Positions 45,101 through 53,278 of a stretch of 55,397 nt of DNA are shown here, piece after piece. How positions within the stretch are numbered: position 1 is the stretch's first letter; each line of letters opens with the position of its first letter. The translations under genes and the position numbers were made by a program. The notes below the pieces were generated by a model. It was not told where the DNA came from, did not search any database, and saw only the letters and a list, made by a program, of their open reading frames with translations. Location of the stretch: positions 42,637 through 98,033 of the forward strand of contig PHFL01000072.1 in the NCBI GenBank assembly GCA_002794105.1, given 5' to 3'. This stretch comes from Candidatus Thermochlorobacter aerophilus (lineage in GTDB: Bacteria; Bacteroidota; Chlorobiia; Chlorobiales; Thermochlorobacteraceae).

Positions 45101-48100
45101 ACAGGCGGTGGAGCAGGCTTTGCTTCTGGTTTTCCTTTGGGTGTGGGTTTCTTTGATGTCGTAATTCGCGTAGGTTGTTGACGCTGTGGCTTGGGTTTGG
45201 GTGGTGCAACGAATGCACTTGGTTTCAAGGTAACGCCTACACCAACTTTCTTGTACTCATCGAGAAGATACTTAGTTAAGCGAAATAGGCTCTCACTTAC
45301 AGAGATACCCGCTACGGCTTTTGTATTTCTCTCGTCTTTCTTGGCTAGTTCGTAGTAGCGGTCAATGGCTTTTTTGAATTCTGCTTTCGCTCCTTCGATA
45401 TCGCCGCGCTCTTCCAAGATTTCACCGCGCTTGAAATACGCCAGCACGCTGCGAGGCTTATTAACAAACTTATCGGCATATGCACCATATGCTTCAAACA
45501 CGCCTTCAGGTCTGCCATCCTTTACATTCAAATCAATCTTGTTGAACGCTACATCGTCGCCACGGCGTGTGGTATCGTACTTTGCTAAATACTTATCGGA
45601 GACACGTATTGCTTCTTTCCAGTTCTCGGCAGCCATTCGTGCGCGGATGGCACGGTAGAGTGCATCTTCAGCCAAGTCTACAGAGTCATTCTTTACAAAC
45701 TCATATAAGCGCTCCAGCGAAGCACCTAAGCTGTCGTACATCTTCGCTTGCTCATAGGCGAAGGTAATATCTTTGAGCGCTTCTACCTTATACTTGGGGT
45801 CGTTAGCATTCTCGAAGAGATAATTACTTATTTTGACACTTTCTTCTGTTTTACCTGCCTTTACATAGTAGAAAGCTGCATTTCGTGCTGCTTTGTCAGC
45901 CTCTTCCCATTTCGGGACCTCTTTTGTAATTCGCTCGTATTCTTTTGCTGCTGCATAGTAGTTTCCTTTACCTACGTAGTATTGTGCACGCTTATCAATA
46001 GAGCTACCAATTAGTCGGTATGCGTAGGCTCGTCTTTCAGCATCTTTTGGATCTTTTGTACGCCGTCCATAATAGATGGCCTTTGCAATTTGTTCGCTTC
46101 GGGTATAATCCTTAAGCTCGTAAGCATTTGCCGCTAAGTTGACCAGCGTCCCTGGGTAAATTTCTTGGATGGGATAATACAGTACCAGCCGCGAATTGAC
46201 CTCTTTGTATTCGTCGACATAGCCCTTGGCAATATAGAAATCCGCTAGCTGCTTGATACCATTTACACTGATAGAATCGTGCGGATACAAACGAATGTAT
46301 GCGTCGACAATTTCCAAGAATGTTTTTTCATCAGCCTTCAGTGAATCGCGCTTACCTGAAAAGTTAGCCATTGTATCAATGCCGGGAGTATAAAATCCAA
46401 TCCTCTCAGCTCGCGTAATGGAGTCAACAATTGCATAAGCATTGCCAATAGCCTCTTTTCTATGAAAATCCCATGCAAAGTTTTTGGCAACGCTGTAGTA
46501 GCCGGGTAATGCTTCTCTTGGACGGTTGAGCTTGACATCCAAAATTAGCGAGCGTTGAAATTGTGCAAAGTATGCCGTGGAGTCGTAGCGTGAAAAAATT
46601 TCCGTGTAGTTTTCAATGTCTTTTACAGCTTGTTCATAGAATGCGCGTGCTCGTTTCAAGTCTGGAATTTCGGCTCGCATGTACTCTCGGTCGAATGGTA
46701 GTGGTAGTTCGCCATCGAGCAGGCGCGCAAAGCTGATTCCATAGATGATGTTTTGCAGCAGTGCCGCCTTTGAAATGCTGTCTGCGTACTCGAGTGTTCT
46801 CGGGTCAAAGCCGGTGGTGAAGACACTCTGGTCCTTGAAGTCTAGTGGCAGTCCTAGATTCTGCGCCTGAATGCGGCGCTTCATATCGGCATACCACTTA
46901 CTCTTTCGCCCGTAGTTGTAGAATAAATTCTTTCGCTCTTCATAGAGCTTCTGTTCAACTTCCTCGAGTTCTTTCCCTTTCTTTTCACCATTTATGGTAG
47001 TCAGGTATAGCTGGTAGATTATCTTATCAGCGATGAATGGGGCTCGTTCATAGTTTGGGAACCGACGAAGCAGCGCTACCCAAACTTCATTAACTTTTTC
47101 AGCACTCTCTAGAAGTTCTTCATACTTTTTGCCAATTTCTTCATATACCAGTGGAATATACCGCCGTGGCGGCATGGCATCATAGAATCTGTTGACACGC
47201 TCAATAGCAGTCTTGCTTCTGTCTATTCTATTCTGTTCTTCTATGAAGGAAGCGGCAATGTATTCAATTGCTTCTTTCTTCATGTCGGGGCGAATGTAGT
47301 CAGGCATGATTTTGCCGCTGAATACTTCTTCTGCCTGCTCAATATCTTCAACGAGCTGTGTAAAGTATGCTACCGCTTCTGGGTAATTTTCCAGCCGAAA
47401 GTAGCACCAGCCCAGCTTGTAGAGTGCTTGATTGTAGTATTCCGAGCGTTGTCCATTTTTGAGAACCAAATCTATTACTTTGCGATAGTAGGGAATGGCT
47501 TCTCGTGTCTTTGCAGGCTGTTCTCGGTTTGGTGCGCTGAAGAGGTATTCGCCGATTAGCATGTGAGCATCTGTGGCATATCGGCTGTCAGGATACTTTC
47601 TTATCAGCTGTTGCAAGAGTGCAATAGCCTCTTCCTTGCGCTGGCGAATATCACGAGCTGTTAGGTTTCTCAGGGCACGATAGTCACCATAGCGTTCTCC
47701 CAAAATGTATGCTTTGTTATACAGCGCATCTACTACATATGGACTCTCTGGCATTTCATTGATAATTCTATCATAGATTGCAATTACTTGGTCAAGCTTC
47801 GGGTCAGGTGGAATTGGTCGACCTGGTGGCGGGGTCGGACGTGGATTGCGTATTGTATCTCCTCCAACCGATGCAATTGAATCGTAGCGTGCCTCTGCAA
47901 TTACATACTGCTCGTATTCTGGAGAATTAAGGTATTTACGCAGTTCTTCAGTGTAGATAGCATACTTGGCATAAAATTCATCGGAGACTTTTTCATAGAG
48001 CATGTCAGCGTAGCGTATCGCCACTTCATCAATTACCTTGCTATCTGGAAATATCTTGATAAATTTCTCGCTGATTTCCAAGCCAATGTCTAGAATGCGT

Positions 48101-48381
48101 TGTTTTTGCTGTCTGTTTTTCTCCAGCTTCTTTTCATACTCACTTAGCACCACTTGAATTTGGGGGACTGTATAATTAGAGAAGATGTTATCTGTTATGG
48201 CATCGCCTGTCTTTGCAGTCATGTACCGCCTAGGCACCATGCTGGAGAGCATCACAAGCTTTTCTTGCTCAGCAACAACTTGCGCAGTATCAATAGGCTT
48301 GTCGTCCTTATTCTTTGCTGTGGCCAACTGGGGCAGGACAAGCATGAGTGCGATTAACCCATAGAGCTTCCTGTGCAGCAT
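42187..48381 (-). CDS. Giant exported TPR protein with split jelly-roll, OmpA-like and BON domains
   Basis: This is a ~2,064-residue exported protein, the largest intact gene of the window. A signal peptide (LYGLIALMLVLPQLATA) precedes many TPR-like helical repeats over residues ~60-1050, such as RSEYYNQALYKLGWCYFRL and YPEAVAYFTQLVEDI. A Pro/Lys linker lies near 1060-1090, then a second helical region. Near 1596 a jelly-roll segment starts (DWKFIEQIEPG, DYNDAAWKPV). A Pro/Glu/Gln linker (~1665-1715), an OmpA-like domain (~1717-1834) and a BON domain (~1857-1920) follow, and then jelly-roll strands resume (VYFRKEFSFEGAK, LEVYVNDVQVG, GKNLLAIRAPG). The PG-binding residues of the OmpA domain look degenerate. 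It likely bridges peptidoglycan and outer membrane. ATG at 48381 is preferred to 48408. Confidence 0.85.
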   Translation of the reverse strand: MLHRKLYGLIALMLVLPQLATAKNKDDKPIDTAQVVAEQEKLVMLSSMVPRRYMTAKTGDAITDNIFSNYTVPQIQVVLSEYEKKLEKNRQQKQRILDIGLEISEKFIKIFPDSKVIDEVAIRYADMLYEKVSDEFYAKYAIYTEELRKYLNSPEYEQYVIAEARYDSIASVGGDTIRNPRPTPPPGRPIPPDPKLDQVIAIYDRIINEMPESPYVVDALYNKAYILGERYGDYRALRNLTARDIRQRKEEAIALLQQLIRKYPDSRYATDAHMLIGEYLFSAPNREQPAKTREAIPYYRKVIDLVLKNGQRSEYYNQALYKLGWCYFRLENYPEAVAYFTQLVEDIEQAEEVFSGKIMPDYIRPDMKKEAIEYIAASFIEEQNRIDRSKTAIERVNRFYDAMPPRRYIPLVYEEIGKKYEELLESAEKVNEVWVALLRRFPNYERAPFIADKIIYQLYLTTINGEKKGKELEEVEQKLYEERKNLFYNYGRKSKWYADMKRRIQAQNLGLPLDFKDQSVFTTGFDPRTLEYADSISKAALLQNIIYGISFARLLDGELPLPFDREYMRAEIPDLKRARAFYEQAVKDIENYTEIFSRYDSTAYFAQFQRSLILDVKLNRPREALPGYYSVAKNFAWDFHRKEAIGNAYAIVDSITRAERIGFYTPGIDTMANFSGKRDSLKADEKTFLEIVDAYIRLYPHDSISVNGIKQLADFYIAKGYVDEYKEVNSRLVLYYPIQEIYPGTLVNLAANAYELKDYTRSEQIAKAIYYGRRTKDPKDAERRAYAYRLIGSSIDKRAQYYVGKGNYYAAAKEYERITKEVPKWEEADKAARNAAFYYVKAGKTEESVKISNYLFENANDPKYKVEALKDITFAYEQAKMYDSLGASLERLYEFVKNDSVDLAEDALYRAIRARMAAENWKEAIRVSDKYLAKYDTTRRGDDVAFNKIDLNVKDGRPEGVFEAYGAYADKFVNKPRSVLAYFKRGEILEERGDIEGAKAEFKKAIDRYYELAKKDERNTKAVAGISVSESLFRLTKYLLDEYKKVGVGVTLKPSAFVAPPKPKPQRQQPTRITTSKKPTPKGKPEAKPAPPPVPKERDIAYDTTAKYALRRKIEKNILELYKLGGYRSISALYNAGFVAENLADEFSKIPDTLAIIRDPKTGKGIIPAKLTVNQVQANVDAASFYERAGNDYAKTFQDLTAARRDFEKASGGIDSVRRALINPNDSAEVALRDAVASIGKITNREQGEFALAKLVPPTEKWIAKIGINNGLDVPDDVFLVTIDATSEVAKSKISEMYFKAGKLAEKNVYIYLAAQADEEAKKTVKVFGRGKNKISVYLGDVVELVQLSQIAQKFVRPAAEVAINTYRRGIERAEKLKLSNEYVERAKAAINELATKAVERSDSLARATNVLFDMLDKTYRNKLDSLRGQPKAKDIVDFAVLASKMNFIIKTNYELTLSALAEYGQALQLLKEANAPQNRYNEVATRASRFIYEMGESNRQRAEMLKKTVKQWDELSRANPDKFWYSDYGSIKYDPIARTYEQSAAAILSQVVVLLVDFEIQDEYTSKSLLALGKIDPTLAKIIGKKGETTITSGGDWKFIEQIEPGKEYDWFKRDYNDAAWKPVVENDETQRFKYFVKSTDTTFTTKDLDVTAKAIWYERVVPGAQPEPTSKPEPKKEPEQKQQPEQGQQPEQQPERKEPEKTETTGAAPEKVEPNYLSVGETLILNLTFEKGQAKIIAGAETLDSIVAKFKEDKNLVVEITPSVVLDSGSKIKPATLAKQRYDAIVKELTSKGVKKTQLKQGKSVTDTVTTIKVLKSSRKAELLNFTPSKNLARVKISVVVEEQHFTQRGKKKKSKDEELKEKVEEALSGVSGVSVEVKGAVVTLSGEVADEATKIDAESKAAKVKGVKSVTNNLTVRPPAPKGPVKPEYVYFRKEFSFEGAKEVAQLILTKEFPFDSLEVYVNDVQVGPDKIVRFRDVSPADSLLDEQFIVLNIYDFVTPGKNLLAIRAPGTLPKGAGLKVALNIAYFEEIKESDLKALIPKLKEYRKKTEKKLEQVENPK

Positions 48382-48453
48382 CCTCGATGTGTTACAGAGA
48401 TTTCTCATTTAGCAGCTTTACTACTTTTGTTTTTTGCTCCTCCTGTTATTACA

Positions 48454-48485
48454 GCAGGAAGGTAAGTTTCTACCTTCCTGCCTTT
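48454..48485. promoter_or_regulatory. Hairpin between AgmX-like and giant TPR genes
   Basis: 11-bp stem GCAGGAAGGTA/TACCTTCCTGC with a 6-nt loop in the intergenic gap. The T-run is on the plus strand; on the coding (minus) strand it is not followed by Ts. It may act as an mRNA stability or processing element, or as a terminator for antisense transcription. Confidence 0.5.
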
Positions 48486-48506
48486 TCGGGATGGGTGAAT
48501 CGGGAA

Positions 48507-49505
48507 TTATTCAGCGTCGCTGAAATCGTAGGGAATATCAACCTGCTGGATAACGTTATTACTGATTGGTTTGAACTTCATGCGGCGCATTTTTCCTACA
48601 ATACATCTCTGCATGTTCTGGTTCGTAATTGAGGTCTTTACCACTTGTGCATCTCGTACGGCTCCATCTGGTGCAATTAGTATGCGAATCACCATACTTC
48701 CTTTCAGTTCTCCAGCAGCACGAGCCTCTGCATAGCAAGCATATACCGCTTGTTGATTAGCTCGAACCACGGCTGCGATTTCTTCCTTGCTTCGTCCGCC
48801 TGCGCCTACACTTAGTTTCGCAAAGTTCGTGCTCAGTGCCAGTTTCCCAGCGCGACCTATACCTAATCCTTTGGCTGCACCGCCGCCCAAGCCAGCAGCA
48901 CTCCCTGGCCCACCTAATCCGCCGCCAATCCCTTGACCACCAAAGCCAATCCCTGAACCATCCCCACCGCCTAGTCCTGTGCTTCCTAATCCTCCAACTC
49001 CCACTGCGCCTAAGCCTCTCAATCCGCCGGCGGAGGTGCTCCCTAGGAATCCTGCATCTCCCACTGCACCTTCCATAGCTGTCGGTATGCCTGAGCCTGC
49101 TTCTGCTAGCAATCCAGACGCCAAGGCTTCTCCCAGAGCAGCTTCCACGCCTGCTGATACTGCTTCAGACAACGCTGCAGCTTGACCTGCTGTTACAACA
49201 GCGCCGCCACCAATTTCTCCCGTGGCTGTCTCAGCTACCTCCTGCCTCTGCACCTCGGATGGCGGAGGCGGTGGGTCAGCTTGTACGTTAATAACTACAG
49301 GTTTGCGTCTTTCAACAACTTCGCCACCTGCAAATGCTCCTGAAATGAAATAAGAAAGAAGGGCGGCCGCAAAAAGAGAGACACCTAATACAAACCCTAT
49401 TGTCATTCGCTTTCGATACTCCTCGCGAATTCTATAAGCAAAGGGTCGTTCTGCGTACCACCTCAGCGCAACCTGCGAGCCTATTTCACTTGTCTTCGTT
49501 TTCAT
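48507..49505 (-). CDS. AgmX/PglI-like TonB-type energy-coupling protein
   Basis: The 332-residue inner-membrane protein has a short cytoplasmic N-terminus, one transmembrane helix (residues 35-57, TIGFVLGVSLFAAALLSYFI), a proline motif (VQADPPPPPSEVQ), and an Ala/Gly-rich periplasmic stretch (~140-215). The ~100-residue C-terminal domain (VVRANQQAVYACYAEARAAGELKGS, GAVRDAQVV, MQRCIVGKMRRMKFKPI) matches the AgmX/PglI C-terminal family, with two conserved cysteines. In Myxococcus such proteins work with Agl/Glt gliding machinery; elsewhere they pair with ExbBD. It directly follows the ExbD genes and should couple the motor to outer partners. Confidence 0.88.
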   Translation of the reverse strand: MKTKTSEIGSQVALRWYAERPFAYRIREEYRKRMTIGFVLGVSLFAAALLSYFISGAFAGGEVVERRKPVVINVQADPPPPPSEVQRQEVAETATGEIGGGAVVTAGQAAALSEAVSAGVEAALGEALASGLLAEAGSGIPTAMEGAVGDAGFLGSTSAGGLRGLGAVGVGGLGSTGLGGGDGSGIGFGGQGIGGGLGGPGSAAGLGGGAAKGLGIGRAGKLALSTNFAKLSVGAGGRSKEEIAAVVRANQQAVYACYAEARAAGELKGSMVIRILIAPDGAVRDAQVVKTSITNQNMQRCIVGKMRRMKFKPISNNVIQQVDIPYDFSDAE

Positions 49506-49559
49506 ATTTTCTTTTGTTTGCTTGTGAGCAGAGCAACTACTTAGTCTCGTTTTAGTGTT

Positions 49560-50159
49560 TTACTTCTTTACTTTAGCTTCGAGTTCCTCGAGCTTTTTAG
49601 CTTCATCGGGCTTCAACTCAATAGTTGCCCACTTACGCACGCCTGCGTCAAAAATTTCGTTCATTACTTCAATCATATCGTCGTACTTCGCATCAGGGTG
49701 AATTTTGACAGCTGTCACTACGTCGTATTTACTCAGACTAGGGTCGTTTTGTATCTCATCTCGCACAGCCTTGACTTTTGCGCGCAGTTCCTCAAACTTG
49801 GTGTAGGCTGGGGTATTTCCTTCTTTCTCTATACCCCTCAGCAGAAACACTCCATCTTTACCTGATTTGGATACTTGGATAGTTAGCATCAGTTTTGGGT
49901 CAACTGCGCTCGGTGCTGCATTTGGTTTGGGTGGCTCAGGCAACCCCATCTGGAAGACATTTGGCTTCGCAAATGAGGTTGTCATCATAAAAAATGTCAG
50001 CAAAAGAAAAGCAATATCGACCATCGGCGCTAAGTCTACATGCGACGTCTCGTCACTTTTCTCGTTATACTTCTTGATTTTTCTGGCTTGCGCGTTGGTT
50101 TTACCTTCGCGCATGTTGATTTTTACGGTCTTACTTTTGTCTCTAGTTGCCTCTGCCAT
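49560..50159 (-). CDS. exbD: ExbD/TolR family proton-channel protein
   Basis: The 199-residue protein has one transmembrane helix after a polar N-terminus. The helix carries the key aspartate in LAPMVDIAFLLLTFFMMTT (Asp near residue 47), needed for proton flow in ExbB/ExbD and TolQ/TolR motors. A periplasmic domain follows (PKLMLTIQVSKSGKDGVFLLRG, EIFDAGVRKWATIELKPDEAKK) with a Lys/Glu tail. It has a good ribosome-binding site (GGAGG 7 bp before ATG) and sits 23 bp downstream of the other ExbD gene. Together with ExbB and the second ExbD it makes a motor for the AgmX-like protein. Confidence 0.93.
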   Translation of the reverse strand: MAEATRDKSKTVKINMREGKTNAQARKIKKYNEKSDETSHVDLAPMVDIAFLLLTFFMMTTSFAKPNVFQMGLPEPPKPNAAPSAVDPKLMLTIQVSKSGKDGVFLLRGIEKEGNTPAYTKFEELRAKVKAVRDEIQNDPSLSKYDVVTAVKIHPDAKYDDMIEVMNEIFDAGVRKWATIELKPDEAKKLEELEAKVKK

Positions 50160-50182
50160 TTTTGAACCTCCGCAAGTTTAGC

Positions 50183-50683
50183 TTACTGCTCCATTTTTGT
50201 AACCATCTGAACTTGATCGAACTTAACTTCCTTCATCTTAATCATTATTTCATTGATGACACCAAAGCGTGCGTTTTTATCTGCTTTGAGCACAAGCGAC
50301 TGGCCAGGGTCAGCTTGACGAGCACGTAGCAGAATTTCGTAGAGTTCTTTCCTCCAGTCTCTTAGAAGGACTCCATCTGTGCCAGTGGCTTCGCGTTCAT
50401 AGGGTGTTCCTTGAAACGCCGTTACACGCACTTTGTATTCATCCATGTTGACGACCACCTGAGTGTCATGCTTATCCGTGCTGTCTGACACAGTTACAAT
50501 CACATAGCGCTTTGTTGGCTCTTTAGCTGCTGAGTTAGACTGCGGTGTCTCTACCTGAATCTTGTCAGTTGCTCTGAACACAGTGGTCATCATAAAAAAA
50601 GTCAGAAGCAAGAATGCAATGTCGACAAGTGGTGCTAGGTCAATTTCCTCGCCACTGTGCATCAAAAATCCGAAGAAGTTCAT
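50183..50683 (-). CDS. exbD: ExbD/TolR family proton-channel protein (second copy)
   Basis: The 166-residue protein has the conserved motor-type helix DLAPLVDIAFLLLTFFMMTT near its N-terminus (residues 16-35), including the essential aspartate. The periplasmic part (QVVVNMDEYKVRVTAF, SLVLKADKNARFGVINEIM) differs from the other ExbD, so it is a divergent paralogue with its own partner surface, not a recent copy. An SD-like AGAGG precedes the ATG. Two ExbD proteins next to one ExbB are known in TonB-like and Agl systems, where they may form a heteromer. Confidence 0.93.
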   Translation of the reverse strand: MNFFGFLMHSGEEIDLAPLVDIAFLLLTFFMMTTVFRATDKIQVETPQSNSAAKEPTKRYVIVTVSDSTDKHDTQVVVNMDEYKVRVTAFQGTPYEREATGTDGVLLRDWRKELYEILLRARQADPGQSLVLKADKNARFGVINEIMIKMKEVKFDQVQMVTKMEQ

Positions 50684-50714
50684 AGGCCTCTCGTTCGTTT
50701 TAGGTTTCTTACAT

Positions 50715-50741
50715 GGGCGAGCTAAAGTGCTCGCCCTTTTT
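50715..50741. promoter_or_regulatory. Hairpin between exbB and exbD genes
   Basis: 8-bp perfect stem GGGCGAGC/GCTCGCCC with a 6-nt loop between the exbB stop (50750) and the exbD start (50683). Ts follow on the plus strand only. It may tune the relative amounts of motor subunits through RNA processing, or be a terminator on the other strand. Confidence 0.5.
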
Positions 50742-50749
50742 CCGTTTGC

Positions 50750-51532
50750 TTATTGAGCTCTTTCGCGTTCCGAAATAAGGTTGCGTCGAGAAATTGTCAG
50801 TGTCTGAATCACTTCAAAGGCCGCTTCGTCGATGTAGTAGGTAAAGTTATCAATTTCTGCCTTGAAGTAGTTGTAGGCTATTGTTCCCAAGATTGCCGCA
50901 AACAAACCGCCTGCTGTGTTGTAGAGTGCTTCTGCAATTGCACCTGAAAGCTTCGCTGGGTCTGGTGTTCCACCCGTTTCCGCCAAAGCGTTGAATGCAC
51001 GAATCATACCGATAGTGGTTCCCATCAAACCAATCAGCGTTGCAATTGTGGCAATAGTCTTGATGGGTGTAAGATTTGTCTCATATTGTGCAGACTCAAA
51101 GTTTGCAGCTTCATCGATTGCCTTCTGTACCTCTTGAATCTTGGCATTGAAGCGTGGCTCGACTTCATCGAGTGAACGATAGCGCTCCAGACCGCTCATA
51201 ATGGAGGTCGATACTGCACTGTTGTGCTTTTCGCACTTCTGCAGTGCTTCGTTGATTGCTCCTCTTTCCAAGTCCTGCTTAATTTCTTTGAGAAGTTGGT
51301 CCAAGTTACCTTTACCATTCGCCTTATTGTAGGCAATCACGCGTTCAGTCACCACAATAATGAGCACAAGGATATTTGTCATTAACACTGCTACAAGCGG
51401 CCCACCCTCGTAAAAGTTGTGCAACAGGGTTCCCTTAGGTGCAGGTCCGAACACTCCATAGTACAGCCCGAACGACACCACTGCTGACAGGATGATAATC
51501 GCCCAGAGAAAAATCTTGTTTTTCTTTGCCAT
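50750..51532 (-). CDS. exbB: ExbB/TolQ/MotA family proton-channel protein
   Basis: The 260-residue inner-membrane protein has three transmembrane segments: IFLWAIIILSAVVSFGLYYGVF, VAVLMTNILVLIIVVTERVIAY, and the conserved MotA/TolQ pair near residues 155-220. The last includes NLTPIKTIATIATLIGLMGTTIGMIRAF and ALYNTAGGLFAAILGTIAYNYF. This is the pentameric motor that uses the proton gradient with ExbD. A very good Shine-Dalgarno (GGAGG 5 bp before ATG) precedes it. It is the second gene of the cluster behind the TPR-like protein and lies 67 bp upstream of the first ExbD. Confidence 0.94.
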   Translation of the reverse strand: MAKKNKIFLWAIIILSAVVSFGLYYGVFGPAPKGTLLHNFYEGGPLVAVLMTNILVLIIVVTERVIAYNKANGKGNLDQLLKEIKQDLERGAINEALQKCEKHNSAVSTSIMSGLERYRSLDEVEPRFNAKIQEVQKAIDEAANFESAQYETNLTPIKTIATIATLIGLMGTTIGMIRAFNALAETGGTPDPAKLSGAIAEALYNTAGGLFAAILGTIAYNYFKAEIDNFTYYIDEAAFEVIQTLTISRRNLISERERAQ

Positions 51533-51592
51533 TTTCGCCTCCGAAAGTTTTGTTTAAGTGTTTGATGAAGTTACAACAGAATTTGCAATTTC

Positions 51593-53278
51593 CTACGGCA
51601 TCAATACTTTCTTTTGCTCTGACTGACGAGACAATTTCAAATAATCCGTTCCTACAAAGAATGCTCTCCTAAAATCACTCAGCACTTCTTCGAACTCTTT
51701 TTGCAACAGGTCGGCTTTGGTAACCACAACGATTGTTGTGCCTTGTTCTTCTTTTTTGATTTGCTCTAGGAATAACTCTAGCTGGTTAATTTTCTTCCTA
51801 ATAGCAGATTTGAAGTAATTGACAGCCTTCTCGTATCCTTTCACTAATTCTCTGCGCTTTTGTACCTCATCGTATGTCAGCGCACTAAATGCATACTGAC
51901 TAACTATGCCTGCTCGCTCTATAGTTTCTTCTCCAAAGAATTCCTTTTGATGCAGTGCAGTTAAGATTGCACTTGCTGTTGTAAGAACTGACTTTGCTGT
52001 ATTTAGGTAATATTGATTGAGTAACTGCTGCCTTGGGTCTCCTGTATTAGCTGCAGCCTGTAGTTTAGCTATGGTTCTTTCTGCATAATCAATTTCTTCA
52101 CGCATTGCTTTCTTGTAAAATGTCAGATTCTTTCGATAATCTGACAGTTCGCTGTTTACCAGCAATGGCGCATGTGTCAGGAAAAGTCTTGTTTCATTAT
52201 CTACTGATTGCGTTGCCATTTCTAAAATCTGTGTAATCGCTGTACCTGCGGCAACAGCTGCATTTCTGAGTGCTGCATTTCCTGCCCCAGTTGCAGACTT
52301 CAGCTTGTTTGCTAATTCCTCTAGTGCTGGTCGGCGCTCATCTGCTACTAAGCCAGTTTCTGACCCGACAATGGCTCGCCGGTCAAATTTGAGTAAGTCA
52401 ATGGCTTTGCTGATATCATTACTTACTTCTGTAGCAGCGACTGCCTCACTTGGGTTGGTTGCTGATGCTGCAATCAACTGCACATTTAATAACTGCTGAC
52501 GCAACTGTGCCTTCTTGGCAAGGAACTTTTCTACATACTGCAACGCCGTATAGCCATTGAATACAAAGTTGTAGTCTTTGGACGCAAAGTTGGGATCTTG
52601 CGGATACTTCGCTTGTGTCATGTAGCCAGCAAGGAACATTGCTTGGTAGAGATTTTCCGACATACGGAATCTCTTGAAATAGTCATCTATTTCTGCTCTA
52701 GCCTCTTTGTACTTGCCTGACTTAAACTGTGACCATAATCGCCCAAGTTCTGCCAAATCTTTGTCAGGGCTATTCCTACTAACTTCGTTGAAGTAGTATT
52801 CTGCCTGCGCAAATTCTACAAGTGCAAAGTTTCGATAGAGATTAAAGCGCTGAAACAGTACTTCTTTCTGGGCACGTGCTAGTTTTGCTCTCATCCTCGC
52901 AATTTGTTCGGCTGCCAGCCGTCCCTCTTCTTGAGCTGCATTCAGCTCTTCTCTAATACGCTCAATGCCCTCCAGTGCAGCATCAAGGTTCTCGGCACGC
53001 TCCCTTAGGAGCTCATTAAAGCGCCTAAGTTCTTGTTCAGAAGCAGAAACAGAGGCGAGCTCACGCTCCAAATTCTTGGACAGGTTGAGCACCGCTGTGT
53101 CTTGTAACTCAATTTTCTTGAGAATTTCAATAAGCCGCCCTTGGTAAACACTAACCTGCTGACCTGCAAGCTGTTTGCGAAGCTCGAGAATTTCAATAAG
53201 CCGCCCTTGGTAAACACTAACCTGCTGACCTGCAAGCTGTTTGCGAAGCTCGGATTGCAGTGCTGAGTCAGTTGGTGC
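51593..53278 (-). CDS. Large exported TPR-like protein, C-terminal part (frameshifted from 54311)
   Basis: This is the 3' part of the TPR-like protein that begins at 54311. In its own frame no ATG, GTG or TTG occurs between the TAG at 53300 and a late GTG at 53092, yet sequence upstream of 53092 is coding-like (DSALQSELRKQLAGQQ, VYQGRLIEIL). If one G of the GGGG run (53278-53281) is dropped, the previous gene runs straight in as ...YYKRAPTDSALQSEL. The ~561 codons encode a coiled coil (LRRFNELLRERAENLDAALEGIERIREELNA, residues ~45-75) and helical repeats with a C-terminal ELFLEQIKKEEQG segment. Contains an exact 66-bp tandem duplication (53120-53251). The stop is 61 bp before the exbB start, so it leads the cluster. 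Confidence 0.65.
   Translation of the reverse strand, partial: APTDSALQSELRKQLAGQQVSVYQGRLIEILELRKQLAGQQVSVYQGRLIEILKKIELQDTAVLNLSKNLERELASVSASEQELRRFNELLRERAENLDAALEGIERIREELNAAQEEGRLAAEQIARMRAKLARAQKEVLFQRFNLYRNFALVEFAQAEYYFNEVSRNSPDKDLAELGRLWSQFKSGKYKEARAEIDDYFKRFRMSENLYQAMFLAGYMTQAKYPQDPNFASKDYNFVFNGYTALQYVEKFLAKKAQLRQQLLNVQLIAASATNPSEAVAATEVSNDISKAIDLLKFDRRAIVGSETGLVADERRPALEELANKLKSATGAGNAALRNAAVAAGTAITQILEMATQSVDNETRLFLTHAPLLVNSELSDYRKNLTFYKKAMREEIDYAERTIAKLQAAANTGDPRQQLLNQYYLNTAKSVLTTASAILTALHQKEFFGEETIERAGIVSQYAFSALTYDEVQKRRELVKGYEKAVNYFKSAIRKKINQLELFLEQIKKEEQGTTIVVVTKADLLQKEFEEVLSDFRRAFFVGTDYLKLSRQSEQKKVLMP
53120..53251. repeat. Exact 66-bp tandem duplication in the TPR-like gene
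   Basis: Copies at 53120-53185 and 53186-53251 are identical over 66 bp. The repeat encodes 22 residues in frame (ELRKQLAGQQVSVYQGRLIE then IL). Identity without a single change implies either a very recent slippage duplication or an assembly artefact. Two copies and no spacers exclude a CRISPR array. Confidence 0.9.

Noticed and set aside
53120..53251. Direct repeats considered as CRISPR or as a mobile element border
   Set aside because: Only two adjacent copies, no spacers, and the repeat encodes 22 in-frame residues.
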